From Monodelphis domestica (taxonomy: Eukaryota; Chordata; Mammalia; Didelphimorphia; Didelphidae), in contig NC_077227.1 of NCBI RefSeq assembly GCF_027887165.1, forward strand, positions 355,064,850-355,128,849: a stretch of 64,000 nucleotides of DNA. The letters are read 5' to 3'. Both the position numbers and the translations under genes were made by a program. Shown here one piece after another: positions 1 to 12,139 of the stretch. Numbering within the stretch: position 1 is the first letter of the stretch; the number at the start of each line of letters is the position of its first letter. The notes below the pieces were generated by a model that saw only the letters and a list, made by a program, of their open reading frames with translations, was not told the DNA's origin and did no database searches.

Positions 1-2310
1 AACAATCATAAATTTCTGAGCAAGCATTTTCACATATATGCCATTTTTAACACCCTACCTATTCTTTGGTTATTGTTTGTCACATATATCTTTATACAGA
101 TCAAAATGTAATCAAAATATCAACCAACAATCCCCAGAACTCGTATGAGGTAACTTCATCAATTACATATCACTCAACTCATTTTATCATTCTGGACCTG
201 GAATGTTTGTAGTAAGATTCTACAGCTGCAAACAAGCCTTTTTTTTTTTTGGTCAGAGAGGGCTGGCAATATTTGCTTGCTTGAATACCTTAAAACCTCC
301 GTTTCTACAATTAAGATATACTCATCTTTAAGTTCTATCACACAGCGGTTGTTAACTCTTTGAAGCCCCTATGTCAGTTCATAATGTTATAAGCACTTCT
401 TTCTCCTTCCTGGGTCCAAGGAAGGGGTTAATAGCTTCTGAGCAATTTTATCCCAAGGCTGCTGGCCTTGACTTAGATTTTATTACTTAGCAACCTTGGC
501 CCATCCTTCTTTAACCAGTGAGCTCACTATAATGTAAAAGTTTGAATGTATCAAACCCCCTTCATAATAATTTAGTCTCAGTGGATTTCAGTTTGAACTC
601 CACACTTCCAAATAACTCTGATTAAGTCCTTCAGCAATGTTTCAGTGTAACCAAACTGAGGTGCAAAGCATTTACCTGTACTTCTCTCAAACCTGTCTAA
701 AGTAGAACAGAACCTCCAGTTTAGTCTCTTTCTAGCTCAAAACATTGCTACATTCCTAATTTAAGTCCATCAACATTATTCCAATTCATAATTTGTTGTG
801 TCTATTTCACACTAGAATTCATAGTATCAATTAGTATCTCTATTCATTACTCTTATTGAAGTGGAGCACTTCATAAAATGAATCCAGACACCCCAAAATT
901 CAATTATTAACTTATCTAGTTAGGTTATAAGACATAAAGTTATTTCCCTTCACATGTACTTAATCACTTTTCCCTACTTAGCTTCATGTTACCTGGCATT
1001 CCAGCCTGACCTCTTTGATATATCTGAAGCTAGACTGTATTTAATCCTCATGAAAAGCCCTCTCGATTACAGGGCTGGTTGAATTTATCTTGTTAAGGGC
1101 ACACAGGTTGTATGTCATATACCCTTAACCTATTTAGGTGGAAAACTTAATCCTCTTCATAATATAATGCATACATATTTAGCATTCACTAATTTCCAGC
1201 ATTTGGCATCTAGATTACAAATTCCTTCCTATGCATTTTGCATTTTGCACATTTAAAAACAATTCATATAGCCTTGATTAAAAACATTATTTAAAAATTT
1301 CCTCTTTTGTAAAACATCAATTCTTAGCATTTATCTCATTAATGCCATGCACAGATTAACCACTTTGAAAAAGAAAAAAAAACTTCTTGTGTGTGTAATA
1401 TAATTTCTTGCTGCTATTTCTGACAGCACATATATTAAAATAAATGTGATTTGAAGGATTCCCAAATTCAAATTCTAGAATAAGTTCTTTTCAACAACAC
1501 AAAGGGTTAACAACTGCCTAAAGCAGCTAGTTTTAATCAGGAAAGAAATCTGATACCCACAATTACTCATCAGTGGCCAGCTCCCTTCGGCTGTTTCCAG
1601 CTTCCTTTGGCTGCCTCCGGCTATCTGTCAGGGGCAAGCAGCCAGCGGCTGGCCACCTGATCCCTCTGTGTGGCAAAAAACCTCAGTGTGTCTAAAAATC
1701 ACCTAGAGATCATGGGGCGTCCCCCAGTCTCTCCTAGGGGTGCAATATCTTCCCAAAAGGGGACTCGAACCCCTTTCCCTTCAAACCAGTTGAGAGCAGT
1801 GTCTACTTGGTGGAGACACAGAGCTCCGCGCTCAGGGCTCTCTCAACCTGATGGAGACTTTAACTCCGTATGGCAGAATCAGACCTCTGTCCTCAGGGGC
1901 CTCTAACCACCTGGAAGTTCCGATCTCGGCACCTGCCCTGGACCGTATCCTTTCCCCACTGCTGATCACAGATGCTTCCTCAGTTTCCCGACTGGCCTTC
2001 TCTCGAAGGACACAGAAATGTGGTAATCCCGAGTCCGCACTCAGAAACAGGTGGGAGGGTCAGACTGATGCCGCGAGGCTAAGCCTCTCGCCTTAGAAAA
2101 AGGCAGGCCCTGGGGCTTGGCATAGGGGCTCTTGTTTAAACCGCAAGAACGAATGCCCCACTGAGCCTTATGCCCATCAGGGGTCCTTGTCTCCCCCATA
2201 CACATTCAGTCACCATTCGCACCCACAGCCACACAACACTCAGCTCACCTGAAGGTCCGGTCCAAGGCAGTGCCTTAGGCCCTCCTGTCTGGGGGGTTCC
2301 AAGGTGGAGG
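1..2310 (-). mobile_element. Internal region of endogenous retrovirus A (leader and decayed body)
   Basis: This lies directly downstream, on the minus strand, of an LTR plus primer-binding site at 2311-2710, so it should be the leader and internal body of that provirus. About 1560-2310 is GC-richer and leader-like; 1-1550 is AT-rich with stops in every frame. The only long minus frame (2136-2387) matches nothing I recognise. No gag, pol or env frame is visible and the second LTR is not in the window. Assignment is by position, not homology. Confidence 0.45.
1756..1776 (-). other. tRNA T-arm-like hairpin with a B-box
   Basis: On the minus strand a stem of up to 7 bp (AAAGGGG pairing with CCCCTTT) encloses the 7-nt loop TTCGAGT, giving a GGTTCGAGTCC B-box as in a tRNA T-arm. 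No acceptor stem, D-arm A-box or anticodon arm can be fitted around it, so it is not a tRNA gene. It may be a tRNA fragment caught in the ERV leader, or chance. Confidence 0.4.
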
Positions 2311-2328
2311 GGTACCGGCGAGACCCCA
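2311..2328 (-). other. Retroviral primer-binding site, proline-tRNA-like
   Basis: Two bases after the LTR end, the minus strand begins TGGGGTCTCGCCGG. The initial TGG complements a tRNA CCA end, and TGGGG-CTCG resembles the Pro-type binding sites of many gammaretroviruses, with several mismatches. Position next to the LTR edge supports the call more than the exact sequence. Confidence 0.55.
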
Positions 2329-2330
2329 AA

Positions 2331-2710
2331 TGTTAAGGTCCAGTTTGTCACCCACCACCATGGAAGACCCCCAGACAATGCAATCAAGCAGGAGGGTCCT
2401 TTATTCTGGTATACACCAGGGGAAGCTCAGCACAAGAGTTCCGCCTGCAGTTGTGAGTGCAGAGTCTTTTATACCCAATGCCTGACAGCATATCACTAGC
2501 CACCATACGTGGCCCACAAGTTTCTCCTGGAATCTATGTTTTGGGCGTCAGTACAAGTTTCTCCTGGAATCTATGTTTTGGGCGTCGGCACATTTAGGTT
2601 CCCTGACAGGGGTCTGTTGGTCAGATGTTCTATAGTGATATGTGCTGTACTGACCAAGCAGCTCCCTGCTTGGGGCTCCTTCACTAACAATTTGAGAATG
2701 TTCAATTAAC
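2331..2710 (-). mobile_element. LTR of endogenous retrovirus A
   Basis: Read on the minus strand, the parts come in proper LTR order: U3 with a 37-bp tandem repeat (2516-2589), a TATAAAAG box near 2467-2474, an AATAAA signal near 2399-2404 (about 70 bp later), then about 68 bp of U5 ending in CA at 2331, followed by a primer-binding site. It is therefore the 5' LTR of a minus-strand provirus. The U3 start is uncertain (about 2700-2715). Confidence 0.65.
2516..2589 (-). repeat. 37-bp direct repeat in LTR U3
   Basis: Two adjacent 37-bp copies (2516-2552 and 2553-2589) differ only near their ends. Tandem duplications in U3 upstream of TATA are typical of gammaretroviral enhancers, and this pair lies about 50 bp upstream of the TATA box. 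Whether it binds factors is inference. Confidence 0.75.
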
Positions 2711-3426
2711 CTGATAGGTTGTTTGGGGAAATGGAAACTTTAATTTTCCAATTTGTATTATGTGCTGATTATGGGGATGTCACAAAGGAAGAAGGTCCAA
2801 ACAGGAAAATATCTCATGTCATAAAGGACACAGTGAGTGGCTTCGTGTACCAAGCAAGGCTGGCACTGCCATTATTGTTTCACTCAAGAATTCGCAGTCT
2901 AGATGGTCAGGAAAATTCAGTACAAGGTGAGCCTTGGGCTGCCTTCTCTATAACCATCCTAGGACTTTTTCTCCTTAGAGCACTTGCCACTGGATGCCAA
3001 AGGCCTTCTTTTCCTTAAAGGACAAGTCTCACCCATTAACAGCTCAGAGAAATTTTGCTTATTAGCAGTACAAAAACAAATTTCCATACCCTCAAACAAG
3101 CTTTTCTGACCATTTGCCCTCTCTAAGGATTCCTTAAAGCCTATAAGTCTACATTATAGCAATTATTCTTACATATTTTGGCAATAATTAATTTGTAACA
3201 ATTTAGTCATAAAACCTGAACAGGAATGTTGAATTCACTAGCTCTACAGTAAATACAAATCAAGGCTAGATCATATCCTGACCTTAGGCCATCTGAAGGA
3301 ACTAAGACAAGACCAGTCAGGAATCTCTCTAAGGAATTTTGATTTTCCAAAACTACATACATCAATTCTAGAAATGATCCCTAAGTTAAAGATCCAATTA
3401 TGAGAGCAAAACATCTGTTTTCTTTC

Positions 3427-3600
<174 letters not shown>

Positions 3601-5100
3601 TTCAAAACCCTCTGCTTAAAAAGCAGAACACAACTTCCATTCTTCCTTCAAAAATCTGCATACTCAAGCTTTATGGACTTTAGAGCAAAGTCCCTCTTTC
3701 TTCTGAATTCAAACCCAACATAACTCTTCACCTTCTCGGACTTTTACCATCATAAGTCAAACAAACATTCTATTGATATCACTTCAATTGCTAATCGGTA
3801 ACCCAAAGAATTCTGATTTAAAGGATCATTGAAATACTGTATCTTTAGCATAGTATTCATCAGTTATAAATTTCAGTTCATAGAACAAATTGGTAAACTG
3901 AGGTAACCACTGAGTATTGAACAAAATCTATGGTAGAGTCAGCTTTACAATGAGCTTGTTTACATCCAAACAATACTTAAAATACATATTTCAACAGCAA
4001 CTCATATAACATTAAAAAATTTCATAAAGCATTTAGTATTACAGGATCTATTTTAAATTTAGAGTTTTGAAACCTTTTAAGGACTGTAAACCTTAAAGCA
4101 AGCCTTTTGACAAGCAGGCTGATTATCTATTTTCAAGATCAAGAAGTTAAATGCAATAATAAAGTTATTCCAACTTTAATACACTGGGATGAAAACCATT
4201 GAGATGAAAACCATTTGATAATTTTAAACAAAAACCCATTTTTGGTAAGTTTAAACACTTTAACCTATTTTTTCCCTTAAACCTCTTATGGTAGAAAGGT
4301 AGATAAGGATGGAATGCAGTCTTTTCAAGGCTATACTGCTAAAAACCTATTTTACAAAACCAATCTGTGGCTTTTCTATACAAACAAATTTCACTGTCTG
4401 ACAAAATTAAAATTAGGATGTTATTTTTTAAACCCATATAAATACATGATCACAATTTTGAAATAAAATACCAATAAATACCTCTAGACAAATTTAAGCA
4501 TTACTTCCTTTTGGTTAGCAGACAGGGAAAGGAGATTTATCAGGTCTTCTTATCTCTCCCTGTTTACCTCAAAACAGAAGATAATTAATAGGTTGTTTTA
4601 CAAATTGGAAAAAAAAAACCTTAGTTTTTTAAAAAAGTATAAGACATTTAAAAATCCCCAAAATAGGGGTGTCTCACCAGTTTTTTTCTGTTCAGAATCA
4701 ATCCTTCTTCCTCTCTGCAGTAAAGGAGGAAGGCAGATCTGATCAGTGAACTAAAAAGCTTCCCCGTGTTTCCTTCCCCCCCATCTCCACCTGGGTTTTT
4801 TTTGGCAGGCCCTGGACTTAAAATCCAAGTGAAGAGTAGAGTTTAGAGAACTGGGATCCTTGTTAGAGAATAAATCTAAAAGGTACAGAGCTTCTGTCCA
4901 TAAAATATGTCCAATTGCCACCTGGTGTTAGAATTTAGGGTAACAAAAAGTCAATTTCCTCATCATTTTTTTATGTTGCTCAGCTATTTAACATGAGAGA
5001 AAACAAACAAACAAACAAATCCAACTGAATTTTCTCTCAGGCTCTTAGACTTGATCTCTTCCCAACAGGAGAGGCCTGCAAGCATGCTTCTCCCTTTGTC

Positions 5101-5292
5101 TTAATTGGGTCTGCTAGTCCCTATCTGGCTTGACCTCAGGCTAGAAAAAAAAAAGGATTTTCCATGAATAGGCCATGCCTCTTGCTTATCAAAAATGTAA
5201 CATGGCCAGTCAACATTACAAAAAGAAATTGGTTGCTTTTTCTTTAAGCTGTTTAGTGCCAATTTTTTCCAATTTTTAAGTATACACCCCAA
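5101..5292 (-). pseudogene. Broken retroviral gag start (matrix-like)
   Basis: A 63-codon minus-strand frame begins Met-Gly, as Gag proteins that are N-myristoylated do, about 600 bp (about 420 bp without the inserted SINE) after the primer-binding site. The tract ILKNWKKLALNSLKKK, followed by a Phe-Cys...Trp-Pro pattern, resembles the matrix domain of gammaretrovirus-type (class I) Gag. The frame then stops and no capsid or nucleocapsid (Cys-His box) region is visible, so this is a dead fragment. The similarity is recalled pattern, not an alignment. Confidence 0.5.
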
Positions 5293-5484
5293 AGGGGAAT
5301 CTCGGGGTTTTCTCTGTCTCTGTCACATTTAGATGCGGAAATGGCCAATTCCACATCGAGGGTCAACAGCTATGCATCCACAGAAGTTGCCCGACCAAGA
5401 GCACTCAGTTCTAGCACTGAGGTGAGCACTCAGCTGAACACTGAGGCGGCAAGACTTTCCCACACAACTAAAACATCTTCTAGT

Positions 5485-5665
5485 GGGGGCAGCTGGGTGG
5501 CTCAGTGGATTGAGAGCTAGCCCTAGAGACGGGAGGTCCTAGGTTCAAATCTGACCTCAGACACTTCCTAGCTGTGTGACCCCAGGCAAGTCACTTAACC
5601 CCCATTGCCTAACCCTTACCACTCTTCTGCCTCCAAGACGGAAGGTAAAGGTTTAAAGAGAAAAA
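5485..5665 (+). mobile_element. Marsupial tRNA-derived SINE inserted in ERV B leader
   Basis: It starts GGGGGCAGCTGGGTGGCTCA, has B-box-like GGTTCAAATCTG, the CTGTGTGACCC motif and a GGAAGGTAAAGG tail with poly-A. It is flanked by a perfect 15-bp duplication (AAAACATCTTCTAGT at 5470-5484 and 5666-5680), which fixes the ends. Compared with the copy at 33645 it lacks ~30 bp before the tail. It is younger than the ERV. Confidence 0.93.
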
Positions 5666-5889
5666 AAAACATCTTCTAGTATAAGGGGAAGCCGACAGAT
5701 AGACCCTAAACTCCAGTGGCCAGACTGATCTGGGGCCGATGGGAGGGAGAGCACGAAAGAGTTCCCACAGAGATATCACCCAAAAGATGGGGGTTTCAGG
5801 AGTCAAAGAAAAGCTCCTTCCTACCTGAAAAGCCGTGTCGCTGTGTCCTCATGGACGATCCCGGTTACAGGAGTAGCTTTCAGGAGAGC

Positions 5890-5907
5890 CAAAAACATTG
5901 GGCGCCA
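5890..5907 (-). other. Retroviral primer-binding site, lysine-tRNA-like
   Basis: The minus strand reads TGGCGCCCAATG four bases after the LTR end. TGGCGCCCAA is the start of the well-known tRNA-Lys type site; the rest has drifted. This differs from the proline-like site of ERV A, so the two proviruses belong to different families. Confidence 0.6.
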
Positions 5908-5911
5908 AAAA

Positions 5912-6360
5912 TGTTAAGGGCAGGAAGGATACCCTTGGGGTTCGGGAAGGATACCTTTCTGCAAGAATGCGAGACTCCATAACTTAGCTTAAAAACAAAA
6001 AAAGATTTATTAATTTAGAATGTAATGTTGAGAGTGGCCAGGAGGATAGCAAGGTGGAACAGCAAGATGGGGAGCAGTTCCTTGGGAGGACAGCATGAAT
6101 AGAGAGGCTGTTCCTCCATGGGGACAGCATGGATGGAGAGGCTGTCCCCGAATCAAACCCCTCTTCAGTCTTCTGTCCTCCATCTCTCAAACAACGCCTC
6201 AGTGGAGTCATATCCTTTCCAATGAAACAGGACCTGGCTTACCTCTCCCCATAAGTAACAAAGGAGGAAACCATTCCCTTCATTTTCCTTTCCCCTCTCT
6301 CCTTCCTTCCTTTCATGTTCTCCATTACAATAACTCATCACCAATTAAATGAAACAAATC
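5912..6360 (-). mobile_element. LTR of endogenous retrovirus B
   Basis: It begins TGTTAAGGG on the plus strand (…CTTAACA at the minus-strand U5 end), directly next to the Lys-like primer-binding site. An AATAAA signal on the minus strand near 6004-6010 would set U5 at about 90 bp. The far (U3) boundary cannot be fixed by reading; a pyrimidine-rich stretch at 6260-6320 lies in U3. 6360-6735 holds nothing I can name. Confidence 0.55.
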
Positions 6361-6734
6361 TAGTTATTCAGAAATAGTTTATTTATATACAGTTGTAACC
6401 AAACACTGTCAGGGAAAGTAAAATCCAAGAAACTAACACTGAGGTAAAAGTGATTTCGTAGTCTCATATTACTAGATAAATTTTAGTAAGGATCAAGGGC
6501 TCCTCCAGAAAAGTCATTAAAAGAGGTATTAATATCTTCAATGTATGGTTGGAAGAGACCATCATACTCAGGTACTAGAAAGCATGGCATGTCTCTTAGA
6601 AAATTAGACATGGTTCAATCCCAACAAAGGCTGGGCTTCAATAAACAGACCTGACTTTTCCCATCAGTGACTAAAATCAAGAAGAGACCATTCTTAATCA
6701 AGGGGGAGAAAACATTTTTTAAAGGTACAGAAAG

Positions 6735-9700
6735 AGCATTTAAAAGTCAAAATTGTGATTCAAGATGCAGAAGAAAGAACATAGCCCCCCTGATGTCTAC
6801 CAAATTACCTTCCAAAAAGCTATGATATAATGCCTCAAGAACAAATTCTGGAGCAGCATAACCCACAAAAAGATGGAGTGAAGTAAGTTTTCAGCCCAAA
6901 ACAACTCAGAAGGTTGGCAAGAGGAATCTAGTGCACTAAAGTAGAATGCAAAGCAGTGTGTCAAGGCAGGCCCCACTGTGGCAACAGGCCCTGGACACAG
7001 CTGAAGCAGCATCAAAGGCTTCTAGAACTCTCAGCCACAGGCAGTAAGGGTGGTTCAGACAACTGCTCGGAAAGAAATTAAAGGAATCCCTTTGCTTGCT
7101 CTGGGCGCAAGACTCTTGTTACATTGCCCAGAAGCAGATTCAGGTGAAATCTCATTGAGGAATGAGATTTCAGGGTGAGAAGGAGCACCAGCACATATTA
7201 TTGGTTGTGGCCACAGGGAAGCAAGTGTAAAAATTAAAATTAAATGTGCAATAATAAAAATATTATATTTTAGGAGATTTATTAATGATCATTAGAAATA
7301 AAGAATAAAAAAGGAATAAAAAATAAAATAAAAAGACCATGGATAATTAGCCAGTTCAAAACCCCTGCACTTGCCATGCTTACCTTCAAGCCCAAGAAAG
7401 TGAGCAGGACTGACCACTGAATATTTATTCCCTGTCTACAGGAAGTACATAATGACAGGAAGTCAGTGAGTTCCAAGAAAATGTAGTTCTTTTTTAGGGT
7501 AACAGATTTTCAATTATACATTCTTCCCCATCATTATTGGGAGACTAGTCTCCCCAATTGATCATTTAACATAATTAACTTTTAAATTACAATAATTTGT
7601 GGGGAAAGAACAAAATCAACAATTGCTGAGCACATTGACAAAAAGCCAATTAGGGGACAGTCCGCTTTGGCATAAGAATATACATACAAAACAATTGCAT
7701 TCAACCCCACACAGTTCAAATCACCACATCCCAAAGTTCACTCTGGATCTTCTGATGCAGTGTGTTGTCTATGTAGGCATATTCATGGTACCTTCTCTAA
7801 ACAGTTCACTTTCTGACTTTGGAGGTATCATGTTTCTTATCCTAAAATTATACTTAAAAAGAATTTGAACTTTACATTTTAGAATAATAATATGCAAGTG
7901 ATCCTTTTCACAGTTCAAAAGGGTAAAAGAGTACTTGTGGTTACTCATAGACAATAGAATGGGCCAGAGGAGTATTAAATACACCTCTTCTTATATCAAA
8001 ATACCTTGGAAGAACTGAAAGCAGATAGGTCCCCAGTGTCAGCTCTGAAGGCAGCTGCACAAAGAATCTGAAGCTTGGAACAGTGCTCCCTTCAGCACAG
8101 TTCAGAGCCAACCCTAACAGTCTTTTAAATTAAAAGAAAAGAAAACAGCTGGGAAATGAGCAAATAACAAAAAAAATGAAACAACACAGAAAGTTATTTT
8201 GGTGACAGGGAAGACTAAAAGACAAACTCAGAAGACAACAAAGTGAGTACTGCTGCATTCAAAACCTCCAAGAAAAAATATGAATCACTTTTAAGACCCA
8301 AAAGAATTAATGGAAGAGCTCAAAAAGGATTTTAAAAATCAAATAAGAGAGGTAGAAAAAATTATTGTAAAAAGAAGTGTGCAGGAAAAGAGGGAAAGAA
8401 TTCTTTACAAAGTAGAATTGACCAAATAGAAAAGGTGGTACAAAAGTTCACTCAAGAAAATCATGCCTTAAAAATTAGAATTGGGTTAGTGAAAGCTAAT
8501 GACTCCATGAGACGTCAAATAACAATCAAAGTCAGAAGAATGAAAAAAATAGAAGAAATTGTGAAATAGGTCATGAGAAAAACAACTGACTTGGAAAACA
8601 AATCCAGGAGAGATCATCTAGGAATTATTGGACTACCTGGAAACCATGATAAAAAAAAAAAAGCTTAGACTCATCTTTCAAGAAATTATCAAGGAAAATT
8701 GCTCTGGTGTTCTAGAACCAGAGGGCAAAATAGAAATTGAAAAAATCCATCAATAACCTCCTGGAAGAAATTCCAAAAGAATAACTTCCAGGAATATTAT
8801 AGCCAAATCCCACAATTCCCAGGTCAAGGAGAAAACATTGCAAATAGCCAAAAAGAAGCAGTTCAAATATTGTGGAGACTCCATCAGGATAACACAAGAT
8901 TTAGCAGTTTCTACATTAAAGGATCAGAGAGCTTAGGATATTCCAGAGGGCAAAAGTGCTAGGACTTCAACCAAGAATCAAAACTGAGCATAATCCCTCA
9001 AGGGGAAAAAAATGGATATTCAATGAAATAAAGGACTTTCAAACATTCTTGATGAAAAGACCAGAGCTGAATGGAAGTCATGACTCCCAAAAGGAAAGAA
9101 AAATCAAAAGGCATTCAGTGAGGTTAAGCTGTGTGTATCCTGACACAGATAGATTATTCTTGTAACTCCAAAAAAACTCATTATTAGAGCAGTAGAAGGA
9201 GTACACATAAAAAGCAAGGGTGTGAGTTGAATGTGATGGAATAATATACAAAAAATTAAATCATGAGAAAAAGGATTGTATTGGGAGGAGGGGAAAAGAA
9301 AAAATAGAATGAAGTAAATTATCTCACATAAAAGAAGCATGAAAGAGCTTTTACAGTGGAGAAGATGGGTGAGATGGGGAAGAGAACATGTAAAACTTAC
9401 TCTCATCAGAATTGGCTCAATGAAGGAAGAGCATACACAATCAATAGGGTATAGAAATGTATCTTATCCTATAGGAAAGTAGGAGGGGAAGGGGATAAGA
9501 GAAGGTGGGTGGGGCTGATAGAAAAGAGGTCAAATTGGGCAAGGGAGAGGTCAGAAAATAAAAAGGGTGTAAATAAGATGGAAAGTAAAACACAGGAATC
9601 ATAATGGTGCAATTTTTTTTTACAAATCTCTCTAATAAAGACCTCATTTCTCAGATACATAGACAAATGAGTTAAATATATAAGAATACAAAGTCATACC

Positions 9701-10706
9701 CCCAGATGATAAATGGCCAAAGGTTATGAAAAGGCAGTTCTTAGACAAAGTAATTAAAATTATCTTTAGTCATACAAAAATGGTCTAAATCACTATTAAT
9801 TAGAGAATATAAATTAAAACAACTCTGAGGTACCACCCCACAACTGTTACATTGGCTATTATGACACAAAAAGAAAATGACAAAAATTGGAGGGGGTGTG
9901 GGAAAATTGAGACAAGAATGCCCTATTGGGAGAGTTATGAACTGATTCAATCATTCTAGAGAACAATTTGGACCCATGCCCAAAGGGCTACAAAACAAAG
10001 GGCTGCGAAAGTACATATCCTTTGACCCAGCAATATTATTACTGGTTTTGTATACCAAAGAAATAAAAAAAAACAATTAAAAAAATTTTTAAGAGAAAGG
10101 AACTCTATGTAGAAAAACTACTTAAGGTAGCTCTTTTTGTGGGAACAAAAAATTAGAAAGCGAGGGAATACCCATCAATTGGGGGGTGACTAAGTTATAG
10201 AATATGATTGTAATGGAACATTATTATGCTGTAAGAAATGTCAAGCAGGAGGAGCTCAGAAAACCCTGGAAAGACTTATATAAATTGAACCAGAGTGAAA
10301 TAAGCAGAACCAGGAGAACATTGTACAGTAACAGAAATAATGTACAATGAACAACTGTGAATAACTTAACTACTCTCAGCAATATAACGATCTGAAACTA
10401 TCCCAAAGGACTCATGTTAAAAAATGCCATCTGTTTCCGGAGGAAAAGACCTGATAGAGTATGAATCCAGACCAAAGCAAACTTTTTTTCACTTTCCTTC
10501 TTAAATGTTATTTGAGTTTCTTTCCACAAAAAGATTAATATGAAAAATGTTTTACATGATGACACATGTAAAATCTATATGAGATTGCTTACCATCCCAA
10601 GAGGATGGTTGGGGGTAGAGAGGGAGGGAGAGAAAGAAGTAGTCAAAAAATATTGGAAACTATTTTAACTTGTAATTGAGGAAAAAATAAAATTAAAAGT
10701 TAAAAT
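6735..10706 (+). mobile_element. HAL1-like (half-L1) LINE, decayed, with nested insertion
   Basis: A 5' leader (about 6735-7227 and 7901-8130) is followed by an ORF1-like region (about 8130-9170) and then, without any reverse transcriptase, the L1 ORF2 C-terminal/3' region (about 9690-10480) and an A-rich end at 10670-10706. The ORF1 part shows ENKSRRDHLGIIGLPG (8594-8641), matching the conserved L1 ORF1p core. ORF1 joined directly to an ORF2 tail is the known half-LINE structure. All frames are broken by stops. It is interrupted by the insertion at 7228-7893. Confidence 0.7.
7228..7893. mobile_element. 666-bp insertion nested in the HAL1-like element
   Basis: This AT-rich unit is flanked by the 7-bp direct repeat GCAAGTG (7221-7227 and 7894-7900). 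The HAL1-like sequence resumes on the far side. The left end has several AATAAA-like signals, suggesting a solo LTR or LTR-like unit, but clear TG...CA ends are not seen and the family is unassigned. Confidence 0.5.
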
Positions 10707-11400
10707 TATGCTTGTTTCATGTGTCCATTAAACACCTAAAGTGAGAAGGAAATTTTTACCTGTAGGTTCTGAGGCAGCACAGCCTAGTGCAGAGGCAAAA
10801 GCCTTGGCATCAAGCAAACCTCAGTCTCTAACACATCCAAACTGTGTGACCACTGGCAAATCTCTCAGAATCCCTCCACACACCTAAAATTACAAGTTCC
10901 AGATGAGTTGCAGATCTGCATCAATGCATATTGGTGGGGAGTTGGGGGGAGAAGGTACATTCCAAATGTTTCCCATGTAGATGAAATCACAAGTCTACCA
11001 ATTACAATATTCTAAAAGAAAAAGAACCAAGAATGAGGTCTGAACAATAATAAGAAGCTGGAGCATTGAGTCATTAGACCCCATGGAGAAAAGGCAGGCC
11101 TGAATACTGAGGAATGATATGAAAATATCATGTGTGATCATTTTAAACCAAACCTCAGACATCATAAACCACAGAACGCTAGATGTCTTCTACTTTAAAT
11201 TTCTGAGTCATTATCTCAGAGGGCCTCTGCTTAATGATCTTCATTTAGAGGGAACTTACCACATCCCAAAAAAGACTACTCCATTTTTGGACAGTAAGTT
11301 CTAATTGTTACTTAGTTCTTTCTCATACCAAGTCAAAATCTTCTTCCTTGTATTTTTAAGCTTTTCTTTATTATTTTTTTTTAATTATAAACTTTTCTGA
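10707..11400. other. Mostly unassigned, with a degenerate MIR-like SINE
   Basis: At 10765-10925 the tract TGTGTGACCACTGGCAAATC with a preceding GCAAGCAAACC-type A/B-box region looks like an old MIR/MAR SINE in plus orientation. Nothing else here is recognisable. Confidence 0.4.
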
Positions 11401-11419
11401 GCCCTGTTATCTTACCCTA

Positions 11420-11660
11420 TGGGAATAAATAGAGAAAGCTGAATTCCTCTTCCCTAGGATAGTTCTCTAAATATTAGAAGGGAATGATCTTGTTTGTTTT
11501 AATATACTCCAAACTAAACAACTCCAGGTCCTTCAAATCATCCTCCTACATCATTATCAGCCTCCATCTTGGTTGCTTTTTTCTGGGCATGTGCCAGCTT
11601 ATCCACGTTCTTTCCTAAAATGTGGCACTTGAATCTGATCCATCAAGGGACAGAAGGACT
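11420..11660 (-). mobile_element. CR1/L3 LINE fragment
   Basis: The run of phrases TCCAGGTCCTTCAAATCATC, CATCTTGGTTGC and TGTGCCAGCTTATCCACGTT is typical of CR1/L3 elements read on the minus strand. It is heavily diverged. 11660-12130 is unassigned. Confidence 0.5.
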
Positions 11661-12139
11661 CTTACCTCATTCATTCTGAATGCTAGACTTCCATTCTTAG
11701 ATTCCAGCAGGAAGTGGATCAGCCTGCCCTCCTATAGGGGGGTCCAGTACAGAATATCAGACAAACTTTCTGTTCCCACTACCATTGAAAGACAAAAACC
11801 TACAGCCGGAATTGTTAAGACTGGCTGTGCATTTCCGTAGCCCAAGGAACTGAAACTAGAAGAGAGCATGATTACCTGTGACATTTTCTCTGGTGCAAGT
11901 ATCAATGAGGTTCCAGCCTCATTGAAATTCCACATCCTCCTTGCATCTACAGACACTGACACTGTATCATTTACAAGGCCCCCAGGGCCAGTACAGTAGC
12001 TCATTATCATGAGTTAATGAAGCATCCAAGCACTCACCCCACCATTTGCATGTGGAGGAAGAGTCTAGGCTGAGCAGCTTTTAGGAAGGATCTCCAGATT
12101 ATTGGTGGAGGGGGCCAGGAATCCATAGGGAGCACTGCA

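Noticed and set aside
1736..1830. tRNA gene on the minus strand
   Set aside because: Only the T-arm and B-box fit; no acceptor, D-arm or anticodon arm can be formed.
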